NCBI GenBank assembly: GCA_947498055.1
Contig: CANMJA010000006.1
Location: 120,777 to 184,776 of the forward strand
DNA from: an uncultured Tenacibaculum sp.
GTDB taxonomy: Bacteria > Bacteroidota > Bacteroidia > Flavobacteriales > Flavobacteriaceae
Direction: 5' to 3'
Length of the DNA: 64,000 nucleotides
In this document: positions 52,135-61,102 of the stretch, one piece after another
Layout: each line of letters starts with the position of its first letter
Position numbering within the stretch: position 1 is the stretch's first letter
Notes under the pieces: model-generated
The model's database searches: none
What the model was told of the DNA's origin: nothing
Seen by the model: the letters and a program-made list of their open reading frames with translations, nothing else
Position numbers and translations under genes: made by a program

Positions 52135-53190
52135 ATGAAATTTAATCATTATTATCTCATCCTTATCGCACTTCTTTTTACTTTAAATTCTTGTAGTGAA
52201 GTTAATTATACATTTAAAATTAAAACAGCTAAGAAGACTAAAGGAGACATAAAATTAGGAGAAAAAGTTACCGTTCAGTTAGAACAAATTAGCGGTACAA
52301 AACCAGATAGTATTCATTTTTATGTTAATAAAAAACGTTTAGTATTAAATAATAATAAAACAACTGTAAATACTACCGATTTTGGTATTGGTAAATATCG
52401 TCTTACTGCATTAGCGTTTGTACCTGGAAAAGTGAATAAAACAACTAGCTCTATAGAAGTTTTTCCTAACAAAAAATATACTGTGTATAATTATAAAATT
52501 GTTAACACCTATCCACACGATAGAAAATCTTATACACAAGGTTTAGAATTTCATAATGGTTATCTTTATGAAACTACAGGTAGAAAAGGAGAATCTTGGT
52601 TGCGTAAAGTAGACATTACTACAGGAGAAGCTTTACAACAATATGATTTAAATGACACCTATTTTGGAGAAGGAATGACTATTTTTAATAATCAAATTTT
52701 TTGGCTGACTTGGCAAGCTAAAAAAGGATTTGTTTTCGATTTAGAAACTTTTAAACTTATAAAAGAATTTAAATATGATAATAGTTTAGAAGGCTGGGGA
52801 TTAACGCATTCTGAATCGGAATTAATAAAATCGGATGGTACTAATAAAATTTGGTTTTTAAACCCTAATAATCAAAAAGAAAAAAGAAGTATTCAGGCAT
52901 ACACAAACAAGACTTCTCTAGAAAAATTAAATGAACTTGAATTTATTAATGGTAAAATTTATGCAAATTATTGGCAAAAACCGTTAATAGCTATTATAGA
53001 TCCTAATACTGGTATTGTAGATGGCGTTATTGACCTTACTGGTTTAGTTAAAGAAATGAAAAAAACACAAAAACTAGAAGATCAAGATGATGTTTTAAAT
53101 GGTATTGCATTTGATGCTGAAAATAATCGTTTGTTTGTAACGGGTAAACATTGGGCGAAATTATTTGAAATAGAACTTATAAAACAATAA
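52135..53190 (+). CDS. Glutaminyl-peptide cyclotransferase lipoprotein
   Basis: A 351-residue lipoprotein (Cys20 in LNSCSE) with an extra Ig-like region (about 25-115) before the plant/bacterial glutamine cyclotransferase propeller (about 120-350): YPHDRKSYTQGLEFHNGYLYETTG, YFGEGMTIF, LEGWGLTHSES, NGKIYANYW and LNGIAFD. Enzymes of this family turn N-terminal Gln of peptides into pyroglutamate; in Bacteroidota many periplasmic and T9SS-exported proteins begin with Gln after signal cleavage (established knowledge), so a role on such substrates is plausible. It lies 5 bp before the next lipoprotein gene. Confidence 0.92.
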   Translation: MKFNHYYLILIALLFTLNSCSEVNYTFKIKTAKKTKGDIKLGEKVTVQLEQISGTKPDSIHFYVNKKRLVLNNNKTTVNTTDFGIGKYRLTALAFVPGKVNKTTSSIEVFPNKKYTVYNYKIVNTYPHDRKSYTQGLEFHNGYLYETTGRKGESWLRKVDITTGEALQQYDLNDTYFGEGMTIFNNQIFWLTWQAKKGFVFDLETFKLIKEFKYDNSLEGWGLTHSESELIKSDGTNKIWFLNPNNQKEKRSIQAYTNKTSLEKLNELEFINGKIYANYWQKPLIAIIDPNTGIVDGVIDLTGLVKEMKKTQKLEDQDDVLNGIAFDAENNRLFVTGKHWAKLFEIELIKQ

Positions 53191-53195
53191 CTACT

Positions 53196-54710
53196 ATGAA
53201 GTGGAAGTTTATACAACCTGTTATTATCATTGCTCTAATTGTAGCTTTTAGTTCTTGTAGAAAAGATTTTAGCACGGTAGATAACTTCGGAAAACTAGAA
53301 TTTTCTAAAGACACTGTTTTTTTAGATACTATTTTTAGTAATATTGGTTCTGCCACCTATAATTTAAAAGTATATAATCGTAGTAACAGTGCTATAAAAA
53401 TTCCACAAATTCAATTAGAAAACGGAATCACTTCTAACTATCGTTTAAATGTTGATGGTATTGCCGGACAAGTTTTTCAGGATATCGAAATTTTAGCAAA
53501 AGATAGCATATTTGTTTTTGTAGAAACTACCATCGATTTTACTACCATTACAGATCCTCTATACACCGATAGAATTTTATTTGATAATGGAGACAAACAA
53601 CAAGATGTTGATTTAGTTACTCTTGTACAAGATGCTATTTTTATTTTTCCAGATAGAGATCCTATTACTAGAGAGGTAGATAATTTAACCATTGATGGGC
53701 AACAAACTACTATTAAAGGACGATTCTTAGAAGATTCAGAACTCACTTTTACTAAAGACAAACCTTATGTTATTTATGGGTATGCAACTGTACCCAATAC
53801 TAAAACTTTAACAATAGAAGCAGGAGCTAAAATACATTTCCATAATGATTCTGGACTAATTATAGACAAAGATGCTACTTTAAAAGTAAATGGTACTTTA
53901 GAAGAAAAAGTTATTTTTGAAGGAGATAGATTGGAAAATTCTTTTAGTAGAATACCAGGACAGTGGGGCGCCATTTTAATGAGAGATGGTAGTAAAGACA
54001 ATGAACTAAATCATGCACAAATTAAAAATGGTGTTATTGGTCTTCTAGTAGAAGGTGAAGCTACTACTCTTGAATTAAAAAATGTAGAAATATACAACCA
54101 AGCAAATTTTGGTATTTTAGCTAGAGATACCAATATTAATGGTGAAAATGTAGTTATTGGTAATGCCGGACAAGTTTCTTTTGCTGGAACTGGTGGTGGA
54201 AGTTATAATTTTACTCATAGTACATTTGCTAATTATTGGAACAATAGCCTACGAACTTCTCCAAATGGTCCTTTACCAACTGTTTTAATTAATAATTTTT
54301 TCATTTTTAATGATGAAAACGGACAACAAGTTGTAGAATTACACGATTTAAAGAATGCCAATTTCACAAACTGTATTATTGATGGTAATAATAATGTGGA
54401 ATTTATTTTAGATAATGTAGATGGAAGTTTATTTAATTACAATATTTCTAATTGCTTAATTAAATTTGATGATTTTAATAATTCTTTTGAAAATAATAAC
54501 GAGTTAGATTTTAATGATGCTTCACACTATAGCAATATTATTTTAAATGGTACTGTTGATTTTAGAGATGCTTTTAGCGAAGATTTTATTATTGGTGAAA
54601 AAAGTGATGCAATAAATAAAGCGCTTCCAAGCAGTGTAGCTACTGATATCCTTGGTGTAACTAGAACGAATCCTGATTTAGGAGCTTACCAGCATATTTC
54701 GTTTAACTAA
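53196..54710 (+). CDS. Beta-helix surface lipoprotein
   Basis: A 504-residue lipoprotein (Cys21 in FSSCRK). The N-terminal part (about 25-130) is an Ig-like domain; about 165-440 has the regular strand-turn pattern of a right-handed parallel beta-helix (AGAKIHFHNDSGLIIDKDATLKV, NHAQIKNGVIGLLVEG, NFTNCIIDGNN). The end ILGVTRTNPDLGAYQH is the Asp-x-Gly-Ala-Tyr motif frequent in such Bacteroidota proteins. No catalytic residues are evident. It is co-transcribed with the glutamine cyclotransferase gene. Confidence 0.78.
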   Translation: MKWKFIQPVIIIALIVAFSSCRKDFSTVDNFGKLEFSKDTVFLDTIFSNIGSATYNLKVYNRSNSAIKIPQIQLENGITSNYRLNVDGIAGQVFQDIEILAKDSIFVFVETTIDFTTITDPLYTDRILFDNGDKQQDVDLVTLVQDAIFIFPDRDPITREVDNLTIDGQQTTIKGRFLEDSELTFTKDKPYVIYGYATVPNTKTLTIEAGAKIHFHNDSGLIIDKDATLKVNGTLEEKVIFEGDRLENSFSRIPGQWGAILMRDGSKDNELNHAQIKNGVIGLLVEGEATTLELKNVEIYNQANFGILARDTNINGENVVIGNAGQVSFAGTGGGSYNFTHSTFANYWNNSLRTSPNGPLPTVLINNFFIFNDENGQQVVELHDLKNANFTNCIIDGNNNVEFILDNVDGSLFNYNISNCLIKFDDFNNSFENNNELDFNDASHYSNIILNGTVDFRDAFSEDFIIGEKSDAINKALPSSVATDILGVTRTNPDLGAYQHISFN

Positions 54711-54741
54711 CATCTTTTTTTCGTTAATCCACACAAAACCT

Positions 54742-54773
54742 ACCGTTCATCGAAATAATAACTGACAAACAAT
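54742..54773. promoter_or_regulatory. Orphan regulatory dyad in a convergent gap
   Basis: ACCGTTCATCGA and CTGACAAACAAT form an imperfect inverted repeat with GTT-pyrimidine-purine-TC half sites, very like 33180-33213. ACCGTTCAT also fits the LytTR-box consensus. Unusually it lies between the ends of two converging genes, not upstream of any start. Confidence 0.45.
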
Positions 54774-54822
54774 AAATTACCTTAAATTTATGGCAAAGTT
54801 TCGTTATAAATTATATAGTAAT

Positions 54823-54830
54823 TAAGTTTG
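54823..54830 (+). promoter_or_regulatory. -7-like element in a convergent gap
   Basis: TAAGTTTG fits TAnnTTTG but is followed within 7 nt by a terminator hairpin and no reading frame. It may be chance or may belong to a very short transcript. Confidence 0.3.
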
Positions 54831-54836
54831 TATAAG

Positions 54837-54869
54837 AAGAACTATTTATTAAGTAAGTAGTTCTTTTTT
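54837..54869 (+). terminator. Terminator after the beta-helix gene
   Basis: AAGAACTA (54837-54844) pairs with TAGTTCTT (54858-54865) and a T run follows. It ends the glutamine cyclotransferase operon from the left. Confidence 0.75.
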
Positions 54870-54886
54870 ACATGAACAAAAATTTT

Positions 54887-55891
54887 TTATTCATCTTCTA
54901 GTATAGATGAAAATTCTGTTTTCTTATCTATTATCAGCCCTAAAACTTTTGTTTTTCTCTTTATTCCATAAAAAAACTCATATTCTATTGGTTCTTTAAA
55001 ATACATAATTGTATTATGTGTACAAAAACTCCCCAAAAAAGAGAAGTGATTACTATTTTCACCTTCAAAATCTTTAGAAGATAATTCTATTTTTTCAATA
55101 TTCTCAATGTTTATATCTGCCTGCCCTATAAAACCAAATCTTAGAATTATTTTTCTATTTTCTTTATCATAGTATATTGGTCTTTTACTTATTGATTTGA
55201 ATAATGCTACGATTTGAAGCAACGTGTATCCTCCTAAAATACCAATTATAAAATGTACAGCAATACCTACATTCATTTTTGTTAATATCATATGTAAAAC
55301 AAACGTTTCTACAATTAACACCAAAATGATTCCTAGAAAAGTCCCGTTATAAGTTCCTTCTTTATGATAACTATAATCATTCGATTTTAACTTTACTGAT
55401 TTCCAACTAAAAAAAGCATAATAAATTACTGCAATTTCTGTAGCTAAAAAATGTGCGACTCTTGCAGGTAAAATTTCTTTACATGCCATTTTTATTGCAT
55501 CGGAAAAATCTTGATTAGATCGTTCTTTCTTAAATTCTAAATAAACACGTCTTGCTTTATAAAAAAGATAACTAACAACTCCAATCTCTAAAATTGGTAG
55601 CATATAGTTTTTAGCAAATGAAACTACTTCTTGATGCTCTTTAGGTATAAATAAACTTGACAAAACAAGACCCAATACAAATACCGATACTATGGTAATT
55701 TTATTAATATTTGTTTTTCTTATCAATAAAAAATAGGTTGAAGGAATAATGATTAAAAAATCTAATGCAATAGAATTCGCTAAGAAAGGAGAATAATGAC
55801 TTGATTTCAACAAGTAAATTAACACTAAGATCATAAAAGCAGGTATAATTATGAAATTATGCCTACCAAAAAACACATTTAATTTGTACAT
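54887..55891 (-). CDS. Polytopic membrane protein, unidentified
   Basis: A 334-residue inner-membrane protein with about seven hydrophobic segments, near residues 12-28, 41-57, 64-82, 95-112, 142-163, 182-200 and 205-229. A soluble C-terminal ~100 residues follows (SKRPIYYDKENRKIILRFG, then DINIENIEKIELSSKD), which resembles a PH-like beta domain. The loop around 125-165 (CKEILPARVAHFLATE) has a conserved look. I do not recognise a named family. It is transcribed alone, converging on the beta-helix gene. Confidence 0.7.
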   Translation of the reverse strand: MYKLNVFFGRHNFIIIPAFMILVLIYLLKSSHYSPFLANSIALDFLIIIPSTYFLLIRKTNINKITIVSVFVLGLVLSSLFIPKEHQEVVSFAKNYMLPILEIGVVSYLFYKARRVYLEFKKERSNQDFSDAIKMACKEILPARVAHFLATEIAVIYYAFFSWKSVKLKSNDYSYHKEGTYNGTFLGIILVLIVETFVLHMILTKMNVGIAVHFIIGILGGYTLLQIVALFKSISKRPIYYDKENRKIILRFGFIGQADINIENIEKIELSSKDFEGENSNHFSFLGSFCTHNTIMYFKEPIEYEFFYGIKRKTKVLGLIIDKKTEFSSILEDE

Positions 55892-55984
55892 AATAATTTA
55901 ACTTTTACATCTTACTTATTAGTGCTTTTTAACCTTACTTTGTTACATTATTTATGCTTTTTTTTGATTCATTTACAATTTAAA

Positions 55985-56024
55985 AGTCCTCACAAGTTTT
56001 AAAACCTTGTGAGGACTAAAAAAA
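55985..56024. terminator. Strong terminator palindrome (shared 27-nt family)
   Basis: AGTCCTCACAAG pairs perfectly over 12 bp with CTTGTGAGGACT around TTTTAAAAC, followed by seven A on the plus strand (T on neither side in the leftward direction). The core matches 47202-47230. It lies between the start of the membrane protein gene and the stop of the amidohydrolase gene, so it most likely ends the latter. Confidence 0.75.
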
Positions 56025-56096
56025 TAAAGTTTCATTATTCAACTCTTACAATAACTTGTTGTTTTCTATACCTATTAACATTTTAAGTTACAGCGT

Positions 56097-57377
56097 TTAC
56101 TCCTTATAAACCACGCCATTTTTCATTACAAAAACAACATTTTCTAATGTTTTTACATTTTTAGTAGGATCTTCATCTACCGCAATAATATCTGCATAAA
56201 AACCAGCAGCAATCTGTCCTACTTCTTTTTCCATCTTTAAAATTTTAGCATTGGTTATAGTTGCAGATTGAATTGCTTCAATTGCAGGCATTCCAGCTTC
56301 TACCATAAATCCAAATTCTTTGGCATTATCTCCATGCCTATAAACACCTGCATCGGTACCAAACGCAATACCTACTCCTCTTTTATACGCTTTTGCAAAA
56401 GTTCCCTGAATTTGTGGTCCTACAGCCAATGCTTTCGGAACTACAATAGCCGGATAATATCCTTTTACCTTTGCTTTTTCTTCTACCTCTTTACCCGCTG
56501 TAATTGTTGGCACTAAATACGCATTATGCTTTTTCATTAAATCCATAGTACCCTCACTCATATACGTACCATGCTCAATTGTTTTTACACCACCTAAAAC
56601 AGCTCTTTGCATTCCATCATCTCCATGCGCATGCGCTGCAACATGCATTCCATAATCCTTTGCCATATCACAAATTGCTTTTACTTCTTCAATAGTAAAC
56701 TGAGGATTATCTCCACTTTTAGCAACACTCAACACACCACCTGTTGCAGTAATTTTAATACAATCTGCTCCGTTTTTATAGCGTTGACGTACTGCTTTTT
56801 TAGCATCTTCCACACTATTTACCACGCCTTCTTTTGGTCCAGGGTTTCCTCTTAAAATCCTACTACTCCCATTCGTAGGATCGGCATGTCCTCCTGTACT
56901 TGCTAATGCTTTACCTGCTGTAAAAACTCTTGGCCCTGGTATTTTTCCTGCATCAATTGCTTTTCTAATAGATATATTTACCCCAGTTCCTCCTAAATCG
57001 CGTACAGTAGTAAATCCTTTTAATAAAGTAGTTTTAGCAAATCCTACAGAATTAAAAGCAATATCTGCTTCATCTAAAATATATCCATTCAATCGTGTTC
57101 TTGGTCCAAACTCTTGCTCAATATGCACATGCATATCTATTAAGCCTGGCAATACCACTTTCGATTTTAAATCAATTACTTTATCTTTTTTATTTTTTGG
57201 CATTTGATAGCCATCCATAATTTTATAAACTTTATTATTTACAATTACAATGGTTTGTTCACTCTTTAACTTACCAGATTTAGTATCTAGTAACTTACCA
57301 CATAAAACATGTGAAATTTGTGCTACTAACCCCTGTATAGTAAACAGCAGTACATAAAAAATATATTGTTTTTTCAT
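56097..57377 (-). CDS. Exported metal-dependent amidohydrolase (imidazolonepropionase-like)
   Basis: A 426-residue exported enzyme. Signal peptide 1-20 (ending LVAQ), then the amidohydrolase barrel: VVLPGLIDMHVHIE gives the first metal His pair, CIKITATGG the bridging Lys, VAAHAHGDDGM and IEHGTYMS further His ligands, and AFGTDAGVYRHGDNAKEF the catalytic Asp. The C-terminal GQIAAGFYADIIAVDEDPTKN closes the small beta domain. This pattern is common to secreted prolidase-like or imidazolonepropionase-like members; the natural substrate may be a peptide or a cyclic amide, undetermined. Monocistronic. Confidence 0.9.
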   Translation of the reverse strand: MKKQYIFYVLLFTIQGLVAQISHVLCGKLLDTKSGKLKSEQTIVIVNNKVYKIMDGYQMPKNKKDKVIDLKSKVVLPGLIDMHVHIEQEFGPRTRLNGYILDEADIAFNSVGFAKTTLLKGFTTVRDLGGTGVNISIRKAIDAGKIPGPRVFTAGKALASTGGHADPTNGSSRILRGNPGPKEGVVNSVEDAKKAVRQRYKNGADCIKITATGGVLSVAKSGDNPQFTIEEVKAICDMAKDYGMHVAAHAHGDDGMQRAVLGGVKTIEHGTYMSEGTMDLMKKHNAYLVPTITAGKEVEEKAKVKGYYPAIVVPKALAVGPQIQGTFAKAYKRGVGIAFGTDAGVYRHGDNAKEFGFMVEAGMPAIEAIQSATITNAKILKMEKEVGQIAAGFYADIIAVDEDPTKNVKTLENVVFVMKNGVVYKE

Positions 57378-57521
57378 TATTTAAGTTTGTTATTTAGAAA
57401 TCTAAAAGTATTAAATTTCCTATTAAAAAAGGAAAAGTTATAAAAGATAAAATAAAATTGCACGTTTGAATTGATTATTAATGGCTTGAAAAACGGTAGT
57501 ACTTATGTATAAATTAATAGT

Positions 57522-57623
57522 AAATACAAACCTATTTACGAAAATTCTTAAAGATTTTCTATTCGGTTTGTATTTGCTAAATTAGTTCCCTGAAATATGC
57601 AACTAAATTAGCAAACACAAACA
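57522..57623 (+). promoter_or_regulatory. Nested inverted-repeat leader of the DUF898 gene
   Basis: AAATACAAACC (57522-57532) can pair perfectly with GGTTTGTATTT (57565-57575). The latter is also the first half of a 21-nt arm (57565-57585) that pairs at 18 of 21 positions with 57603-57623, ending 5 nt before the ATG. The two hairpins exclude each other, as in a switch or attenuator, but no T run follows. Confidence 0.5.
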
Positions 57624-57628
57624 ATTAT

Positions 57629-58615
57629 ATGCAATACAAATCTGTGAAATCGATATCTGGTTTACTTAGCGATAAAAAACGTTTTAATTATTTTGGAAAA
57701 GGAAATGAATTTGCTTTCATCTTTTTTAAAAACATTGCGTTAACTATTTTGACCTTAGGTATTTATTATCCTTGGGCAAAAGTTGAAATTTTAAAATATC
57801 ATTACAAATCTACAGAATTAGATAATCATAGTTTTGATTTTCAAGGAACAGGTAAAGAGGTCTTTAAAGGCTTTATTAAAGTATATGTACTTTTTGTTTT
57901 TATTTATGCTTTTTTATTTTATAGTTTTTTTAAAGAAAACGAATTACTTTCTAGCATTTCTTTAGGTGTTTTTCTTTTATTTACTCTATTAATAATTCCT
58001 TTTGCCATTCATGGCGCTATAAAATATAGAGCTACTAAAAGTAGCTGGAAAAATATTCGCTTTTCTTATTTAGGAAACAAAATGGAGTTGTTTTGGAAAT
58101 CTATTATCGGTTCTTTATTAACTATATTTACCTTAGGCCTTTATGGTTCTTGGTATAGTGTAGACATTCGTCAATATGTTGTTAGTCATTTACGTTTTGG
58201 TAATTTATCTTTTGATTTTAAAGGAAAAGGAGAAACATTATTCTGGATGAATTTAAAGTTCTTTTTTCTTTTCTTTTTAACCTTAGGTATATATTCTTTT
58301 TGGTACTTTAAAGAGGTATGGTCTTTTTATGCTGAAAATACCGAGATTACTCAAAACGGACAAAAAGTAAATTTTAAATTTAACGCACAAACTGGAGATG
58401 TTTTTGAACTAGCAATTATTAATTTCCTTTTAATTGTATTTACTTTAGGTATTGCTACACCATGGGTAACTTTAAGAACTTTTCATTTTATGTTTCGTTT
58501 TATAGAAATAGAAGAAGGTTTACACACTAATCAAATTCAAAAAGTAAATTATGAAGAGTTTACAGATACTACTGGAGAAGGTTTTTTAAGCTTTTTAGAT
58601 TTGGATCTTTTATAG
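57629..58615 (+). CDS. DUF898 (YjgN-like) membrane protein
   Basis: A 328-residue inner-membrane protein with about eight hydrophobic helices in repeated pairs. The repeated motif TLGIYYPWAKVEILKYHYKSTELDNHSFDFQGTG, then TLGLYGSWYSVDIRQYVVSHLRFGNLSFDFKGKG, then TLGIYSFWYFKE and TLGIATPWV, is the DUF898/YjgN hallmark (Thr-Leu-Gly-aromatic ... Trp). The acidic C-terminal tail lies in the cytoplasm. No function is established. It lies 12 bp before a lipoprotein gene and an SDR gene in the same direction. Confidence 0.88.
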   Translation: MQYKSVKSISGLLSDKKRFNYFGKGNEFAFIFFKNIALTILTLGIYYPWAKVEILKYHYKSTELDNHSFDFQGTGKEVFKGFIKVYVLFVFIYAFLFYSFFKENELLSSISLGVFLLFTLLIIPFAIHGAIKYRATKSSWKNIRFSYLGNKMELFWKSIIGSLLTIFTLGLYGSWYSVDIRQYVVSHLRFGNLSFDFKGKGETLFWMNLKFFFLFFLTLGIYSFWYFKEVWSFYAENTEITQNGQKVNFKFNAQTGDVFELAIINFLLIVFTLGIATPWVTLRTFHFMFRFIEIEEGLHTNQIQKVNYEEFTDTTGEGFLSFLDLDLL

Positions 58616-58627
58616 GTTAACATAACT

Positions 58628-59272
58628 ATGAAAAGATTTATTAATATTTCATTTTTTATATTTATTAGTTTTTATTTTAATTCTTGTTCAAAAAAAACAA
58701 AAACTAAATCTTTTTATTTAAAAAAACTTTTTTCAAATAAAGAACTTTTGACTTTTATATCTAAAACCAACAATAAACTGCAATTCTGGGAAGTTTCAAG
58801 AAATGATAATGGCATAATAATCACAAAAAGAAGAAACTCAAAAAATGAGTTTATTGATGAAACTATAGAAAAAATAACCGAAAAAGGTTCTAATTTAATT
58901 TCTTATAAATTTATCGAAAGTAGTAGGGAATTTCCTTTTGAGATAGAGTTTTTTCCTAAACGAAAAGAATTAATTAAATGGGATTTGGCAAAGAGTAGTA
59001 TTTATACTGGTGAATATATAAATAATGGTATAATTTTTCAAGTAAAACGTAAAAGGCAGTTTTTAAAAAAAGAAAAACAAATTCTTATTTTTAAAGACTC
59101 TTTTGAATCTAAACCTATAAAAGGGCAATTAAGTAATAAAAAAGAAGAGCTCTATAAAACGACCTTTTCACAAATTTCATATTTCGAGAAAAATAAAGGT
59201 TTAGTAAAGTATCAAAAAAATTACCCTAATGGAAAAAGTGAAATATTTGAATTACAAAAAACAAAACAATGA
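58628..59272 (+). CDS. Small lipoprotein, unidentified
   Basis: A 214-residue lipoprotein (Cys20 in YFNSCSK) that is very rich in Lys, with beta-type segments and no recognised family. The composition (many Lys, Phe, Asn; AT-rich codons) is common for poorly conserved flavobacterial lipoproteins. Its last codons overlap the start of the SDR gene by 4 bp, so the two are translationally coupled. Confidence 0.75.
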   Translation: MKRFINISFFIFISFYFNSCSKKTKTKSFYLKKLFSNKELLTFISKTNNKLQFWEVSRNDNGIIITKRRNSKNEFIDETIEKITEKGSNLISYKFIESSREFPFEIEFFPKRKELIKWDLAKSSIYTGEYINNGIIFQVKRKRQFLKKEKQILIFKDSFESKPIKGQLSNKKEELYKTTFSQISYFEKNKGLVKYQKNYPNGKSEIFELQKTKQ

Positions 59273-59952
59273 CTAAAAATATTATCATAACTGGAACAAG
59301 TAGAGGAATTGGTTTTGAATTAGCCCAGTTATTTGCCAATCAAGGACATAATGTATTGGCTTTATCTAGAAACACCACTTCTATTAAAAATTTACATCAT
59401 TCGAATATTACTGCTCTTTCTTTAGATTTAGCAAAAGAAGATACTATTAAAGAAGTCGTTCATTTTGTAAATACAACATGGAGTAATGTAGATATTCTTA
59501 TTCATAATGCTGGTTTCTTAATTAATAAACCATTTACAGAATTAACTTCTACTGATTTTTTACAAGTATACCAAGTAAATGTATTTGGAGTTGCTAGCCT
59601 AACTAGAAGCTTAATTCCTTTTCTAAAACCTGGTAGCCATGTAGTAACCATTAGTAGCATGGGAGGAATTCAAGGAAGTGCAAAATTTCCTGGTTTAGCT
59701 GCCTATAGTTCTGCTAAAGGTGCTGTAATTACACTTTCAGAATTACTTGCTGAAGAATATAAAGAGCAACAAATAGCCTTTAACGTGTTAGCACTTGGAG
59801 CTGTACAAACAGAAATGCTAGAAGAGGCTTTTCCTGGTTATAAAGCCCCTTTATCTGCTAAAGAAATGGCGGATTACATTTTTAATTTTGCATTAACAGG
59901 TAATAAATTTTATAATGGTAAGGTTTTACAAGTAGCCAATTCTACTCCGTAG
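59269..59952 (+). CDS. Short-chain dehydrogenase/reductase
   Basis: A 227-residue SDR oxidoreductase. NAD(P)-binding TGTSRGIGFELA (residues 8-19), DILIHNAGFL (the Asn-Ala-Gly), catalytic Ser at about 129-130 in TISSMGG and Tyr146/Lys150 in AAYSSAKGA, and the late NVLALGAVQTEML. The Arg12 position hints at NADP. The substrate is unknown. It is coupled to the upstream lipoprotein and DUF898 genes. Confidence 0.93.
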   Translation: MTKNIIITGTSRGIGFELAQLFANQGHNVLALSRNTTSIKNLHHSNITALSLDLAKEDTIKEVVHFVNTTWSNVDILIHNAGFLINKPFTELTSTDFLQVYQVNVFGVASLTRSLIPFLKPGSHVVTISSMGGIQGSAKFPGLAAYSSAKGAVITLSELLAEEYKEQQIAFNVLALGAVQTEMLEEAFPGYKAPLSAKEMADYIFNFALTGNKFYNGKVLQVANSTP

Positions 59953-59989
59953 TTTGGCGTAAATTTATAGTATTTTCAAATTCAATTTC

Positions 59990-60697
59990 ATGAAAACTCA
60001 TCTTATCCTTTTAAAGAAATTTACCTTCTTTTTATTTCTAATAGTTATCATATCATGTAAAGATCAGATTTATGATGAAGATATTGTAGATTTAAAATCT
60101 TTTAGTTTAAACTCTAATATTTCAAATTTTTATGTGAACTCTCTAAATCGAGAGAACATCAAATTCACAAGTAACAAGCAATATGTTCAAAAAGATACTA
60201 TTAATGAATATGATATAAATTGGAAAGGTGATAGAAACAAAGTGTTTGGAGTGCATTACCGTGTAGTATCACATAGTAAAAATGATACTGTCGCCAAATA
60301 CAACAATCTCCGTTTTTTCCTTGTAGAGTCTATGGTTAATGAGCATAATGATTTAATGATTATGAATGCTATTACCAAATCGTCTTCTAGTCAGATAAAT
60401 CAATTTATCTCAGAATTAAATACAGAATTCAATGAAAAACCAAAGGTTAGTAAAAATGATGCTGGTTTTTTTAGATATAGAATATTGACTTGGAAAAACA
60501 AGAACAAACTTATTAAACTAGTTACTGAAGTTAAACTTGATTTTTCTAACATTATAATTGATGAAGAAAGTAAGAAAGCAATATCTAATATAGAAGAAAA
60601 TGACTTAGATGATTCAACTTTGTACATCTGTAACCCTAAATATGAAAAAAAATTATTGAATAAAGTGGGAACTGGAAATTGGTCTAAATTTAAGTAA
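59990..60697 (+). CDS. Lipoprotein, unidentified
   Basis: A 235-residue lipoprotein (Cys23 in VIISCKD). After the anchor it has no recognised domain; FGVHYRVVSHSKNDTVAKYNNLRFFLVESM and FFRYRILTWKNKNKLIKLVTEVKLDFSNI suggest one beta-rich domain. It lies 37 bp after the SDR gene and could belong to that operon. The 120-bp gap after it contains a small perfect palindrome at 60754-60771. Confidence 0.7.
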   Translation: MKTHLILLKKFTFFLFLIVIISCKDQIYDEDIVDLKSFSLNSNISNFYVNSLNRENIKFTSNKQYVQKDTINEYDINWKGDRNKVFGVHYRVVSHSKNDTVAKYNNLRFFLVESMVNEHNDLMIMNAITKSSSSQINQFISELNTEFNEKPKVSKNDAGFFRYRILTWKNKNKLIKLVTEVKLDFSNIIIDEESKKAISNIEENDLDDSTLYICNPKYEKKLLNKVGTGNWSKFK

Positions 60698-60753
60698 ATA
60701 ATCAGTCCAAGTACTTTCAAAATTAAGAACATCTACATTTCCATTAGTTTAAC

Positions 60754-60771
60754 ATAGATTTACGAATCTAT
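60754..60771. promoter_or_regulatory. Small palindrome before the ABC gene pair
   Basis: ATAGATT and AATCTAT pair around TACG, about 45 bp upstream of the 94-residue membrane protein gene. It could be an operator or a weak terminator without a T run. Confidence 0.3.
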
Positions 60772-60817
60772 TACATACCCATTCTTATCTTTAGAATGTT
60801 TTAAAATAAAACGGAGA

Positions 60818-61102
60818 ATGTACCCAAAAGCAATTTGGAAATACTTTTTAGATATTAATTTCTTTAATATTGTTTTTTCTTTAACAATAGGTTTTGTTTT
60901 AGATTTCTTTTGGTCTTTTATTTTATTTTGTTCTTTCGGAATTTTAGTTGGGTATTTAGGGTTTCAACTATTTAAAAGACAAGAGTATTATACTTATTAC
61001 AATCTTGGATACACCAAAAGTCTTTTACTTAAAAAAGTATGGTTTTTAAACCTCTTCATTTCTATACCATTCCTTTTAATATATATAATTGTTATAAAAT
61101 GA
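60818..61102 (+). CDS. Small membrane partner of an ABC ATPase
   Basis: A 94-residue protein with about three hydrophobic helices (near 13-30, 32-50 and 74-92) and a central charged loop (LFKRQEYYTYYNLGYTKSLLLKKVW). The loop resembles the coupling region of ABC-2 permeases, although the protein is far too small for a complete permease. Its stop overlaps the ATG of the ABC ATPase gene by 4 bp, so the two products are probably made together. Confidence 0.75.
   Translation: MYPKAIWKYFLDINFFNIVFSLTIGFVLDFFWSFILFCSFGILVGYLGFQLFKRQEYYTYYNLGYTKSLLLKKVWFLNLFISIPFLLIYIIVIK

Noticed and set aside
61039..61098. Longer ABC ATPase start at 61039
   Set aside because: It lies inside the small membrane protein gene; ATG 61099 with a 4-bp overlap is the normal coupling.
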